From Streptomyces cucumeris (GTDB lineage Bacteria > Actinomycetota > Actinomycetes > Streptomycetales > Streptomycetaceae): a stretch of DNA of 64,000 nucleotides. The notes below the pieces were generated by a model. The model was given only the letters and a program-made list of their open reading frames with translations, did no database searches and was not told the DNA's origin. A program made the translations under genes and the position numbers. Location: assembly GCF_024295805.1 (NCBI RefSeq), contig NZ_JANCLX010000005.1, forward strand, positions 1 through 64,000, read 5' to 3'. How positions within the stretch are numbered: position 1 is the first letter of the stretch; each line of letters starts with the position of its first letter. Positions 50,138-61,280 of this stretch are shown in pieces.

Positions 50138-50515
50138 GTGAGCGATGAAGGATTGGACCTGGAACTGAAGAGCTTGCGGGAGCGGGTGCTGGGCGTGAGC
50201 GACACCATCGTCGCCACGGCCGACGGCCTGCTCGTCGCTTCCGACAGCTACGAGATCCATGCCGAATCCCTGGCGGCGCTCACGGCCGCCATGCTCGGCC
50301 TGGCGCGGCGCACCACCGGGGAGGTCGGCATCGGCGGGCTGCGCGAGGTCGTCACCCGCGCACAGTCGGGCCACCTCATCGTGTACGCCATCGGCGAGCA
50401 GGCTCTGCTGGCGGTCAGAGGGGACGAGGGACTCGATCTGGACGGGCTCCGTGTGACGTCCCGGGGAACCGTCGAGCGCCTCGCCGCCCTGATGTCCGTG
50501 GACCTCGGCGACTGA
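50138..50515 (+). CDS. roadblock/LC7-domain protein
   Basis: The 125-residue protein is a clear roadblock domain (LKSLRERVLGVSDTIVATADGLLVASDS, ESLAALTAAMLGLARRTTGEVGIGGLREVVTRAQSGHLIVYAIGEQALLAV). The GTG at 50138 has AAGGAG eight bases upstream and is preferred over the ATG at 50120, which has no good site. It is the third roadblock protein in 2.3 kb. The 110-base gap before it is Pro/His-codon-rich noncoding sequence. Confidence 0.85.
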   Translation: MSDEGLDLELKSLRERVLGVSDTIVATADGLLVASDSYEIHAESLAALTAAMLGLARRTTGEVGIGGLREVVTRAQSGHLIVYAIGEQALLAVRGDEGLDLDGLRVTSRGTVERLAALMSVDLGD

Positions 50516-50711
50516 ACCGGACCGGCACCCGCGCGGGCCGGGGCCCCTTGACGGGCCACGCCCCCGGTGGCAGCGTACGGGCGGGCGAGAAGGTGATCAG
50601 TACGCTGACCACCGGCGGGACGATGTGACGACGACCGCCTCCGTCCGTCACCCGCCGACACCACCGGACGGCCGCGCCACAAGCGCCCGAGGCCGCAGGA
50701 AGGGACGCCCG

Positions 50712-51917
50712 ATGACCCTCGACCGTCCGCGCGACGTCTACATCGTCGACGCCGTCCGCACCCCTGTCGGCAAGTACGGCGGCGCGCTCGCCGGGGTCCG
50801 CCCCGACGACCTGGCCGCCCATGTGCTGCGCGGGCTGCTGGAGCGCACCCCGGAGCTGGACCCGGCCCGGATCGACGACGTGTACTTCGGCAACGCCAAC
50901 GGCGCGGGCGAGGACAACCGCGATGTGGCCCGGATGGCCGTGCTGCTGGCCGGTCTCCCGGTCACGGTGCCCGGCGCCACCGTCAACCGGCTCTGCGCCT
51001 CGGGTCTGGAGGCCGTGCTCCAGGCCGCCCGCGCCATCGCCGTCGGCGACGCCCATATCGCGCTCGCGGGCGGTGTGGAGTCCATGAGCCGCGCGCCGTG
51101 GGTGCTCCAGAAGCCCGAGCGTGCCTTCCCGGCCGGACACCAGGAGCTGTACTCCACCACCCTGGGCTGGCGGATGACCAACCCGGAGATGCCGCCGGAG
51201 TGGACCGTGGCCCTCGGCGAGGGCGCCGAGCTGATCGCGGACAAGCACGGCATCACCCGCGAGGCCCAGGACGCGTTCGCCCTCGCCAGCCATGCGAAGG
51301 CGGCACGGGCGTGGAAGGACGGGGCGTACGACGCCGAGGTGCTGCCGTACCCGGACACCGGCCTGGTGCGCGACGAGACCATCCGGGACACCACCTCGCT
51401 GGAGTCCCTGGCAGGTCTGAAGCCCGCCTTCCGCAAGCCCGGCGGCACCGTCACCGCCGGGAACTCCTCACCCCTCAACGACGGCGCGGCGGTCCTGCTG
51501 CTGGTCGACGAGGAGGGGCTCGCGGCCACCGGCCGGGAACCGCTCGCCCGGATCGGCGCCTCGGCCGTCACCGGGATCGAACCGCAGTACTTCGGCCTCG
51601 GGCCGGTCGAGGCGGTGCGCCGGGCCCTGGCCAGGGCGGGCCGTGGCTTCGGCGATCTGGCCACGCTGGAGCTCAACGAGGCGTTCGCCGCACAGGTGCT
51701 TGGCTGTTTCGCCGAATGGGCCGAGGACCGCGGCTTCGACCCGGACGTGGTCAATCCGCGCGGCGGCGCCATCGCCATCGGCCATCCGCTGGGCTGCTCC
51801 GGTGCCCGGCTGGCGGGGGCGGTGGCGCACCAGCTCGCGGCCCGCGGTTCGGGCACCGGACTGGCCACGTTGTGCATCGGCGTGGGGCAGGGGATGGCGC
51901 TCGTCCTGGAGCGGTGA
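50712..51917 (+). CDS. acetyl-CoA acetyltransferase / beta-ketoadipyl-CoA-type thiolase
   Basis: The 401-residue protein has thiolase active residues: Cys95 (VNRLCASGLEAV), His in GGAIAIGHPLGCSGAR and Cys in LCIGVGQG. The N-terminus (VYIVDAVRTPVGKYGGAL) and the AGEDNRDVARMAVLLAG motif resemble the PcaF-like group. It could make or cleave acetoacetyl-CoA or a dicarboxyl analogue; no pathway neighbours are present. The ATG at 50712 follows AGGAAGGG. Length is normal for the family (about 395-400). Confidence 0.93.
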   Translation: MTLDRPRDVYIVDAVRTPVGKYGGALAGVRPDDLAAHVLRGLLERTPELDPARIDDVYFGNANGAGEDNRDVARMAVLLAGLPVTVPGATVNRLCASGLEAVLQAARAIAVGDAHIALAGGVESMSRAPWVLQKPERAFPAGHQELYSTTLGWRMTNPEMPPEWTVALGEGAELIADKHGITREAQDAFALASHAKAARAWKDGAYDAEVLPYPDTGLVRDETIRDTTSLESLAGLKPAFRKPGGTVTAGNSSPLNDGAAVLLLVDEEGLAATGREPLARIGASAVTGIEPQYFGLGPVEAVRRALARAGRGFGDLATLELNEAFAAQVLGCFAEWAEDRGFDPDVVNPRGGAIAIGHPLGCSGARLAGAVAHQLAARGSGTGLATLCIGVGQGMALVLER

Positions 51918-52073
51918 GACGGTCCGGCCCCGTCGTCCGACGCCCCGTCATCCTCCGTGCGCCGTAGCCGACATGGCGCCGCAACACCCCTGTCGTAATC
52001 CGCCCCCATCGTTGATCGTTGGGACATACGGTGGCCCGGGACCGGCCACACGAGGAGCGAGGGGGCGCCAGCT

Positions 52074-53348
52074 GTGTCCATCAGCCGCAGAAGACTGCTC
52101 GGTACGTTCGGCGCGGGCGCGGGACTCACGCTGACCGGTGGACTGACCGCCGCCTGCGGGTCCAACACCGGACGGGGATCGGACGGCGAGGGCGGCCGGC
52201 CGCTGCTCGCGCACTGGTACCACCAGTACGGCGAGCCCGGCACCGAGCAGGCGGTCAAGCGGTACGCGGACGCCTACCGCAAGGCCGACGTCCAGGTGCA
52301 GTGGCGGCCGGGCAACTACGACCAGCAGACCGCCGCCGCGCTGCTGACGGCGTCCGGGCCGGATGTCTTCGAGGTCAACGGCCCGACGCTGGACCAGATC
52401 CGGGGCCGTCAGGTGGTGGACCTCACCGATCTGCTCAGCGAGGCGAAGGACGACTTCAATCCGGCGGTGCTGGCGCCCAAGACCCATGAGGGCAGGATCT
52501 GGGCCGTTCCGCAGGTCGTGGACATGCAGTTGCTCTACTACCGCAAGAGCATGCTGGAGAAGGCGGGCGTGGAACCGCCGCGTACGCTCGACGCGCTGGT
52601 GGACGCGGCGAAGGAACTGACCACCGGGGACGTCAAGGGGCTCTTCCTCGGCAACGACGGCGGTCCCGGGGTCCTCGGCGGCACCCCGCTGCACGCCGCC
52701 GGGCTCGAACTGATCACCACCGACGGCGAGGTGGGGTTCGACGATCCGGCCGCCGCCCGCACCCTCGGCAAGCTGCACCGGCTCTTCGCCGACAAGTCAT
52801 TGCTGCTGGGCGCTCCTTCGGACTGGTCGGACCCGGCCGCGTTCACCCAGGGGCTCACAGCCATGCAGTGGTCCGGGCTGTGGGCGCTGCCGCAGGTGAA
52901 GAAGGCACTGGGGGACGACTTCGGGGTGCTGCCGTTCCCCGAGGACGGGGCGCACGGCGGCCCCGCAGTGCCGGTGGGCGCCTACGGGGCGGCGGTCAGC
53001 GCGCGCAGCGGCCACCGGGAGGCGGCGAAGGAGTATGTGAAGTGGCTGTGGGTGGAGAGGACGGAGTACCAGGAGGACTTCGCGCTCACCTACGGCTTCC
53101 ACATCCCGGCCCGGATCTCGCTGGCGAGGAGGGCCGCCAAACTGCGCGCGGGCGCGGCCGGTGAGGCGGTGGGCTACGCCACCGACCACGGCCACGCCGA
53201 ACCACTGCTGTGGACGCCCGCGAGCAAGACCGCCTACCAGGACGCGCTGAGCCGGATCATCAAGAGCGGTGCCAGTCCGGAGCGGGAGCTGCGGTCCGTG
53301 GTACGCAGGACCCGGGCGGAGCTGCGGCGCGTCCAGAAGAAGCGCTGA
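52074..53348 (+). CDS. sugar ABC transporter substrate-binding lipoprotein
   Basis: The 424-residue protein has a Tat-type signal (SRRRLLGTFGAGAGLTLTGG) ending in a lipobox (LTAAC), so it is a Tat-exported lipoprotein. The mature part is a family 1 extracellular solute-binding protein with Trp- and Tyr-rich ligand regions. It starts with GTG at 52074. It overlaps the first permease gene by one base. Ligand is probably an oligosaccharide or polyol, not determined. Confidence 0.92.
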   Translation: MSISRRRLLGTFGAGAGLTLTGGLTAACGSNTGRGSDGEGGRPLLAHWYHQYGEPGTEQAVKRYADAYRKADVQVQWRPGNYDQQTAAALLTASGPDVFEVNGPTLDQIRGRQVVDLTDLLSEAKDDFNPAVLAPKTHEGRIWAVPQVVDMQLLYYRKSMLEKAGVEPPRTLDALVDAAKELTTGDVKGLFLGNDGGPGVLGGTPLHAAGLELITTDGEVGFDDPAAARTLGKLHRLFADKSLLLGAPSDWSDPAAFTQGLTAMQWSGLWALPQVKKALGDDFGVLPFPEDGAHGGPAVPVGAYGAAVSARSGHREAAKEYVKWLWVERTEYQEDFALTYGFHIPARISLARRAAKLRAGAAGEAVGYATDHGHAEPLLWTPASKTAYQDALSRIIKSGASPERELRSVVRRTRAELRRVQKKR

Positions 53349-54295
53349 TGCGCGGGGCGGCCCCGCACCAGAAGTCGCCGACGCGGAGGAGCCGGTTCGG
53401 CCGGCAGAACCGCACCCTGTGGTTCTGGGTCTTCGTGGGCCCGTTCGTCCTCGGGCTGACCCTGTTCACCTATGTACCGCTGGCCTGGAGCGCCTACCTC
53501 AGCTTCTTCGACGCGCACAACACCGTGTCACCGACCGAGTTCGTCGGCTTCGACAACTACACGGCGATGCTGCGCGACGACGCCTTCACCGACAGCCTGC
53601 TGACCTTCCTGGTCTTCACCGCGTTCATCGTCCCGGCCACCTATGTGCTCTCGCTGTCCCTGGCGCTGATGGTCAACCGGCTGCGCTGGGCGCAGGCGTT
53701 CTTCCGGTCGGTGTTCTTCCTGCCGGTGGCGTGCTCCTATGTGGTGGCGGCGCTGATCTGGAAGATGTCGATCTTCAACGGGGTGCGGTTCGGCCTGGCC
53801 AACACTGTGCTCGGCTGGTTCGGCGCCGATCAGATCGCCTGGCTGTCCACCACCGATCCGCCCTGGTACTGGCTGGTCATCGTGACCGTGCGGCTGTGGC
53901 TCCAGGCCGGGTTCTACATGGTGCTGTTCCTGGCCGGGCTCCAGCGGATCCCTCCGCGGCTGTACGAGGCGGCGGCGGTGGACGGCGCCCGGCCGGGGTG
54001 GCAGGTGTTCCGGCACATCACCTTCCCGCAGCTCCGGGCGACCTCGGTGGCCGTGGTGCTGCTGCTGGTGATCAACGCCTTCCAGGCGTTCGACGAGTTC
54101 TACAACCTGCTGTCCGACTCACGCGGCTATCCGCCCTACGCCCGGCCGCCGTTGGTCTACCTCTACTACACCGCGCTGGGACAGGGGCAGAACCTGGGCC
54201 TGGGCAGTGCGGGCGCGGTGATCCTGGCACTGATCATCGCGGTGGTCACGGTGGCGCAGGCACGCTGGTTCGGCCTGGGCCGGAAGGAGGACTGA
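53348..54295 (+). CDS. ABC transporter permease (MalF/UgpA type)
   Basis: The 315-residue protein has six hydrophobic helices and the EAA loop for ATPase contact (LYEAAAVDGARPGWQVFRHITFPQL, about 200-224). It matches the first membrane subunit of CUT1 carbohydrate importers. It starts at the last base of the preceding stop (TGATG). No ATPase gene is adjacent, so the shared MsiK-type ATPase encoded elsewhere probably energises it, as is common in Streptomyces. Confidence 0.93.
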   Translation: MRGAAPHQKSPTRRSRFGRQNRTLWFWVFVGPFVLGLTLFTYVPLAWSAYLSFFDAHNTVSPTEFVGFDNYTAMLRDDAFTDSLLTFLVFTAFIVPATYVLSLSLALMVNRLRWAQAFFRSVFFLPVACSYVVAALIWKMSIFNGVRFGLANTVLGWFGADQIAWLSTTDPPWYWLVIVTVRLWLQAGFYMVLFLAGLQRIPPRLYEAAAVDGARPGWQVFRHITFPQLRATSVAVVLLLVINAFQAFDEFYNLLSDSRGYPPYARPPLVYLYYTALGQGQNLGLGSAGAVILALIIAVVTVAQARWFGLGRKED

Positions 54296-54298
54296 GCG

Positions 54299-55165
54299 AT
54301 GCCCCGGAACCTCCCCGCGCACCACCGGCGGGGCGACGGACTGGCCCGCGCGGGCCGCGCGGTGCGGCTGGTGCTGCTGAGCGCGCTCGCGCTGCTCTTC
54401 CTGCTCCCCTTCTATCTGCTGGTGCGCAACGGCCTGTCCAGCGAGGCGGACATCACCTCGCCGGAGTGGACCTTCTTCCCCGGCGAACTCCACTGGGGGA
54501 ACATACGCGAGCTGTTCGAGGACCCCGATGTGCCAATGGCGCACGCCCTCCTCAACTCCTCGCTGATCGCGGTGCTCACCACGCTCGGCACCCTGCTGCT
54601 GGCCTCGCTCGCCGGGTACGGTCTTGCCCGCATCCCGTACCGCCACGCCAACCTGGTCTTCTACTGGATCCTGGGCACCCTGATGGTTCCCGCCGCGGTC
54701 ACCTTCGTGCCCAGCTTCGTGCTGGTCAGCTCGCTGGGCTGGATCTCGACCCTGCGCGGTCTGGTGGTGCCCACGCTCTTCCAGGCGGTGGCCGCGTTCA
54801 TCTTCCGCCAGTACTTCCTGGGCTTCCCGCGCGAGCTGGAGGACGCCGCGCGGGTGGACGGGCTCGGCTACTGGCGCACCTACTGGCGGGTGGTGGTGCC
54901 CAACTCACGGCCGGTGTTCGCCGCGGTGGGCACCATCGTGTTCATCGGCGCCTGGAACTCCTTCCTCTGGCCGCTGGTCATCGGCCAGGACCGGGAGGCA
55001 TGGACGGTGCAGGTCGCGCTGTCGACGTTCACCACCGCCCAGAGCGTCAACATCCACGAGCTGTTCGTGGCGGCCGCGGTGTCCATCGTGCCGCTGCTGG
55101 TGGTCTTCCTGGTGCTCCAGCGCTACATCGTGGCGGGCGTCGAACGCTCCGGCATCGATGACTGA
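54299..55165 (+). CDS. ABC transporter permease (MalG/UgpE type)
   Basis: The 288-residue protein has six helices and the EAA loop (LEDAARVDGLGYWRTYWRVVVPNSRP, about 177-202). It is the second permease of the CUT1 importer. It follows its partner by 3 bases. The N-terminal LPAHHRRGDGLARAGRAVRL is cytoplasmic and basic. It ends 28 bases before the convergent regulator gene. Confidence 0.93.
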   Translation: MPRNLPAHHRRGDGLARAGRAVRLVLLSALALLFLLPFYLLVRNGLSSEADITSPEWTFFPGELHWGNIRELFEDPDVPMAHALLNSSLIAVLTTLGTLLLASLAGYGLARIPYRHANLVFYWILGTLMVPAAVTFVPSFVLVSSLGWISTLRGLVVPTLFQAVAAFIFRQYFLGFPRELEDAARVDGLGYWRTYWRVVVPNSRPVFAAVGTIVFIGAWNSFLWPLVIGQDREAWTVQVALSTFTTAQSVNIHELFVAAAVSIVPLLVVFLVLQRYIVAGVERSGIDD

Positions 55166-55193
55166 CACCCGCCCGCGGCACCGGGCGGTCGTG

Positions 55194-56261
55194 TCATCCG
55201 TGCCCCGCGTGCCCCTGGGCACCGGCCACCGCGGGGAACGCGGCCTGCGCGCCGAAGACCCGCTCCCCCGGGGAGCCGCCGCCGCGCAGCAGCGCCGCGC
55301 CCAGCGGGGTCAGGGTGTGCAGTACGGCGCTGCCCTGGCGCAGGGTGTGGACCAGCCCGGCCTCCCGCAGCACACTCGCGTGCTGACTGGCCGAGGCGAG
55401 CGAGACGCCCACTCTGCGGGCGAGTTCACTGGTGGTGCAGCCGCCGCCGACCTCCAGCAGCACCGCGGACCGGGTCTGGCCCACCAGCTTGCCCAGCGAA
55501 CGGACGCAGGCGGGCGCGGTGGCCGGGCGCGGCTGGATACGGGGCGGCGCGGTCCGGCGGGCGTGTTCGACCGGATAGACCAGCACCGGGGTCAGCTCCG
55601 GGTTGCGGAAGGTCACCGGGGTGCCGCGGCAGAAGAACGACGGCAGCAGCAACAGCCCCCGGCCGCGGAGATACAGATCCCGGTCGACGGGATAGTCGAC
55701 CTCCAGCACCGGCGCCCGCCAGCGCATGGTGGGCGGCAGCGAGGACAGCAGCCCGTCCGCCCCGCCGTCCAGCAGCGCCCGGCCCCGGGCGGCCCGGTCG
55801 GCTTCGATCCGGGCCTGGATATGGGGCCAGTAGGGGGCGATAGCGGCGCGGTGGTAGGTGCGCAGGGTGGTGATCAGACGATCCAGTGGTCGTGCCTCGC
55901 CCTGGGCGAGGTCACGTATCCATCCCGGGAGGGCACGGGACGCCGGGAGCCCGGCGATCTCGTGGTGCAAGCGCTCTCCCGGTGTGGCACGCAGCGCGGC
56001 CATGGCACTGTCGCAACCGATTACCCCTTCGGCGGGTGTCAGGAAGTCAGGAAAATATCCGCGCGAGGGAATGAGAGGCGCCAGGAGCCGCGCTTCCCCG
56101 TTGAGCCGGTTACGCGCTTCCGAACGCCATTCCCCGTATACGGTCTCGGCCCGGTTCTCCCGTAGGCGGTGGAAACTCAGAACCGTTTCCCAGAGCACAT
56201 CCGGGCGGACCGCCATCCGCAGCCGGGCCAGATCGAGTTCACTGAAATGAACACGTAGCAC
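55194..56261 (-). CDS. ArsR-type winged-helix regulator with DUF5937-like domain
   Basis: The 355-residue protein has a large N-terminal domain (LRVHFSELDLARLRMAVRPDVLWETVLSFHRLRE) of the DUF5937 type. A C-terminal winged helix follows (VRSLGKLVGQTRSAVLLEVGGGCTTSELARRVGVSLASASQHASVLREAGLVHTLRQGSAVLHTLTPLG). This is the usual layout of actinobacterial ArsR-family regulators of this type. The ligand is unknown. Regulation of the neighbouring sugar importer is possible but it is convergent to it. Confidence 0.88.
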   Translation of the reverse strand: MLRVHFSELDLARLRMAVRPDVLWETVLSFHRLRENRAETVYGEWRSEARNRLNGEARLLAPLIPSRGYFPDFLTPAEGVIGCDSAMAALRATPGERLHHEIAGLPASRALPGWIRDLAQGEARPLDRLITTLRTYHRAAIAPYWPHIQARIEADRAARGRALLDGGADGLLSSLPPTMRWRAPVLEVDYPVDRDLYLRGRGLLLLPSFFCRGTPVTFRNPELTPVLVYPVEHARRTAPPRIQPRPATAPACVRSLGKLVGQTRSAVLLEVGGGCTTSELARRVGVSLASASQHASVLREAGLVHTLRQGSAVLHTLTPLGAALLRGGGSPGERVFGAQAAFPAVAGAQGHAGHG

Positions 56262-56447
56262 TAGACCCTCACATGTGACATGCCGACCGTCCCCCCGATC
56301 ACCGTTGAGTATGCACGCTTACACGGTCAGTCACCACGTCCTTTTGGCCAGATGTGAAACGGGGCGCGCTTCGGGCGTGCGAAGAGGAAAGCTGTTCCTC
56401 GTGCAAACGGGAGGCCACCGGCAAAACACTCCGGGGCCGTCCATAAT

Positions 56448-56613
56448 TCAACAGGCGGTGCTCAGAGCCACATAGCTCGTTCCCGTGGGGGGTGACGAGT
56501 GCGTTACGGCGACTGGGCACTTGTGTTGCCGCCCGTAGCCGATGCGCGTGGCAACAGCTCCCGTGGGGGGAGTGAGAGGGGGCGGCACCTCCGCACAAGG
56601 TGCCGCCCCCTTT
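56448..56613 (+). ncRNA. candidate structured small RNA
   Basis: In the 405-base gap 56262-56666 the plus strand holds CATAAT (56442-56447), then a stem CTCGT/ACGAG, a 7-bp stem TGTTGCC/GGCAACA (56524-56556), two copies of CCCGTGGGGGG, and a strong terminator-like hairpin (56577-56613). The tight succession of stems and a terminator is that of a small RNA. A 54-codon ORF at 56311-56475 ending PSIIQQAVLRAT is an alternative explanation for part of it, with weak coding bias. Confidence 0.35.
56577..56613. terminator. strong hairpin terminator, probably bidirectional
   Basis: GGGGGCGGCACCT and its complement form a 13-bp stem with a 7-base loop. TTT follows on the plus strand and a C/T-rich run on the minus strand. 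It lies 54 bases past the ppdK stop and also ends the candidate plus-strand RNA. Confidence 0.7.
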
Positions 56614-56666
56614 GAGATCCGGGGCCGCCGACGGGCTGAGGGAGTCCCGGGCAGCCCCGGTGGTCC

Positions 56667-59390
<2,724 letters not shown>

Positions 59391-59642
59391 GGGACTCGAT
59401 CTCCTCGGCTCGGCTGCCCTGACGGCGGGGAGCGTACCCAGATCGAAGGTGCCTGAGCATGTCCACTCCACCGTCATTCGGCTGTAACCACCCGCCTGCC
59501 ACGCGTTCGAAAGTTCGGCGGTGAAAGAGCGTTATTTTGCCAAGCCTTCAAGACTCGAACACATGACCACGCTCCGCAGGCAGACCTCCCCGCCATACTC
59601 ACTCTTAGTGACAATTTGAAGGATGTATTGAACATCAACAGG

Positions 59643-59816
59643 GTGGCACTCAGTGCCACGTATTGGAGAGGTGAGAGCAGCCTTGACCCATCCGACCCCC
59701 TCTCGGCGACCGCTCATCTGAGCGAGACTCTGATCAGAGTGGCGAGAATCACGCCCTTGTGAGGGCCATTGTCTCGCCCATTGGATACAACGAGAGGGGT
59801 CTCGCTCAGATGAGCG
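59643..59816. promoter_or_regulatory. cluster of perfect palindromes between ppdK and the GH63-like gene
   Basis: The 545-base gap 59391-59935 has no gene but four clean dyads. GTGGCACT-C-AGTGCCAC lies at 59643-59659, CGCTCA-TC-TGAGCG at 59711-59724, ACTCTGATCAGAGT at 59727-59740 and CGCTCA-GA-TGAGCG at 59803-59816. The second and fourth are two copies of one operator-like site 92 bases apart; with flanking bases they also form an 18-bp perfect inverted repeat (59711-59728 and 59799-59816). They probably bind regulators of one or both flanking genes. The stretch is also more A/T-rich than average. Confidence 0.65.
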
Positions 59817-59935
59817 ATATGCAGGTGAGCGGGGTCGCAGAACGCCCTTATGAACCACGGCGCACCCTCCCGGAGCCCCGTTTCAGCACCTCGGCGCGGC
59901 TATCGTGACCGCACATTCCCGGACGAGGAGGGACC

Positions 59936-61276
59936 GTGACCGGTATCCGGCCCCCGCTCGGTGCGTATGGACGCCTGGCACAGGGTGCCCAGCGCGTGCT
60001 GCGCGACAACTGGACCGGTTCCTCCACCGTCCCCTCCCGCACCCTCTACCCCCACCAGTGGAGCTGGGACTCGGCGTTCATCGCGATCGGGCTGCGCCAC
60101 CGGTCCCCGCGCCGTGCCCAGCGGGAGCTGGAGACCCTGTTCGCCGCCCAGTGGGGCGACGGCCGGATCCCGCACATCGTCTTCAACCCGGCGGTGCCGC
60201 GGCACGCCTACTTCCCCGGCCCGGACTTCTGGCGCTCCTCCACCGCGGGCGCCGCCGCCGGGGCCCCGGCGGACACGGAGACCTCCGGCATCGTCCAGCC
60301 CCCGGTGCATGCGCTCGCCGCCCTGCTGGTCCACCGCGCCGATCCGGACGCCTCGGCCCGCCACGGCTTCCTGGACCGGGCCCGGCCACGGCTCGCCGCC
60401 TGGCACGGCTATCTGCTCCGGGCCCGCGACCTGGGCGGCCACGGACTGGTCTCGGCGGTCCACCCCTGGGAGCCCGGAATGGACAACAGCCCCTGCTGGG
60501 ACGCCCCGCTGGCCCGGGTCACCCCCGTCCCGCCGGGCACCTTCCACCGCGCCGACCTCGACCACGGCGCCGCCGCCGACCGGCCGACCGATCTGGACTA
60601 CGGGCGCTATGTCCGGCTCGCCATGGACTACCGGGACGGCGGCTACCGGGACGGGCCGGCCACGGACCCGCGGTTCGCCGTCGAGGACCCCGGGATCAAC
60701 GCGCTGCTCGCCGCCTCCGAACACGCCCTGGCCGAGATCGCGGCGGCGACCGGCGCCGACCCCGCACCCCACCGGGCACGGGCCGCCCGGCTCACGGCCG
60801 CCCTGGTGGAGCGGCTCTGGGACCCGGCCGCCGGGCTGTTCCTGTGCCGCGACGTCCTGACCGGCACCCTGGTGCCGGAGCGAAGCGCGGCGGGGCTGCT
60901 GCCCCTGCTCCTGCCGGACCTCCCGCCCGCGATCGCGCGCACACTGGTGCGGACGGTCCGCGGTGAGCACTTCGGGCTGGGCCGGACGGTCCGGCTGGTC
61001 CCCAGCTACGACCTGCTCGGCGGCGCCTTCGACCCGTTCCGCTACTGGCGCGGCCCGGCCTGGTTCAACGTCAACTGGCTGCTGGAGCGGGGACTGCGGC
61101 TGCACGGTGAGACGGCGGCGGCCGACGCGCTGCGCACCGCCGTCCTGGAGACGGCCGCCGCCTCGGACTTCGCCGAGTACGTCGACCCGTACACCGGCCG
61201 GGCGCGCGGGACGACGTCCTTCGGCTGGACGGCCGCGCTGGCGCTGGATCTGGCGCTGGACCCGGGCCCCGGCTGA
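59936..61276 (+). CDS. GH63-like glycoside hydrolase (mannosyl-/glucosylglycerate hydrolase type)
   Basis: The 446-residue protein is an (alpha/alpha)6 barrel enzyme, with HQWSWDSAFIAIGLRH, GDGRIPHIVFNP, HPWEPGMDNSPCWD, and near the C-terminus RYWRGPAWFNVNWLLERGL and TTSFGWTAALALDLAL. This set matches the GH63-related mannosylglycerate/glucosylglycerate hydrolases and trehalase-like enzymes; exact substrate unknown. The Asp in WDSA and Glu in PWEPG are the likely catalytic or substrate-binding residues. GTG start follows GAGGAGGGACC. The upstream palindromes suggest specific regulation. Confidence 0.85.
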   Translation: MTGIRPPLGAYGRLAQGAQRVLRDNWTGSSTVPSRTLYPHQWSWDSAFIAIGLRHRSPRRAQRELETLFAAQWGDGRIPHIVFNPAVPRHAYFPGPDFWRSSTAGAAAGAPADTETSGIVQPPVHALAALLVHRADPDASARHGFLDRARPRLAAWHGYLLRARDLGGHGLVSAVHPWEPGMDNSPCWDAPLARVTPVPPGTFHRADLDHGAAADRPTDLDYGRYVRLAMDYRDGGYRDGPATDPRFAVEDPGINALLAASEHALAEIAAATGADPAPHRARAARLTAALVERLWDPAAGLFLCRDVLTGTLVPERSAAGLLPLLLPDLPPAIARTLVRTVRGEHFGLGRTVRLVPSYDLLGGAFDPFRYWRGPAWFNVNWLLERGLRLHGETAAADALRTAVLETAAASDFAEYVDPYTGRARGTTSFGWTAALALDLALDPGPG

Positions 61277-61280
61277 TCCT

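Noticed and set aside
56311..56475. 54-codon ORF ending PSIIQQAVLRAT
   Set aside because: No ribosome-binding site and weak third-position bias; kept only as an alternative to the candidate small RNA.
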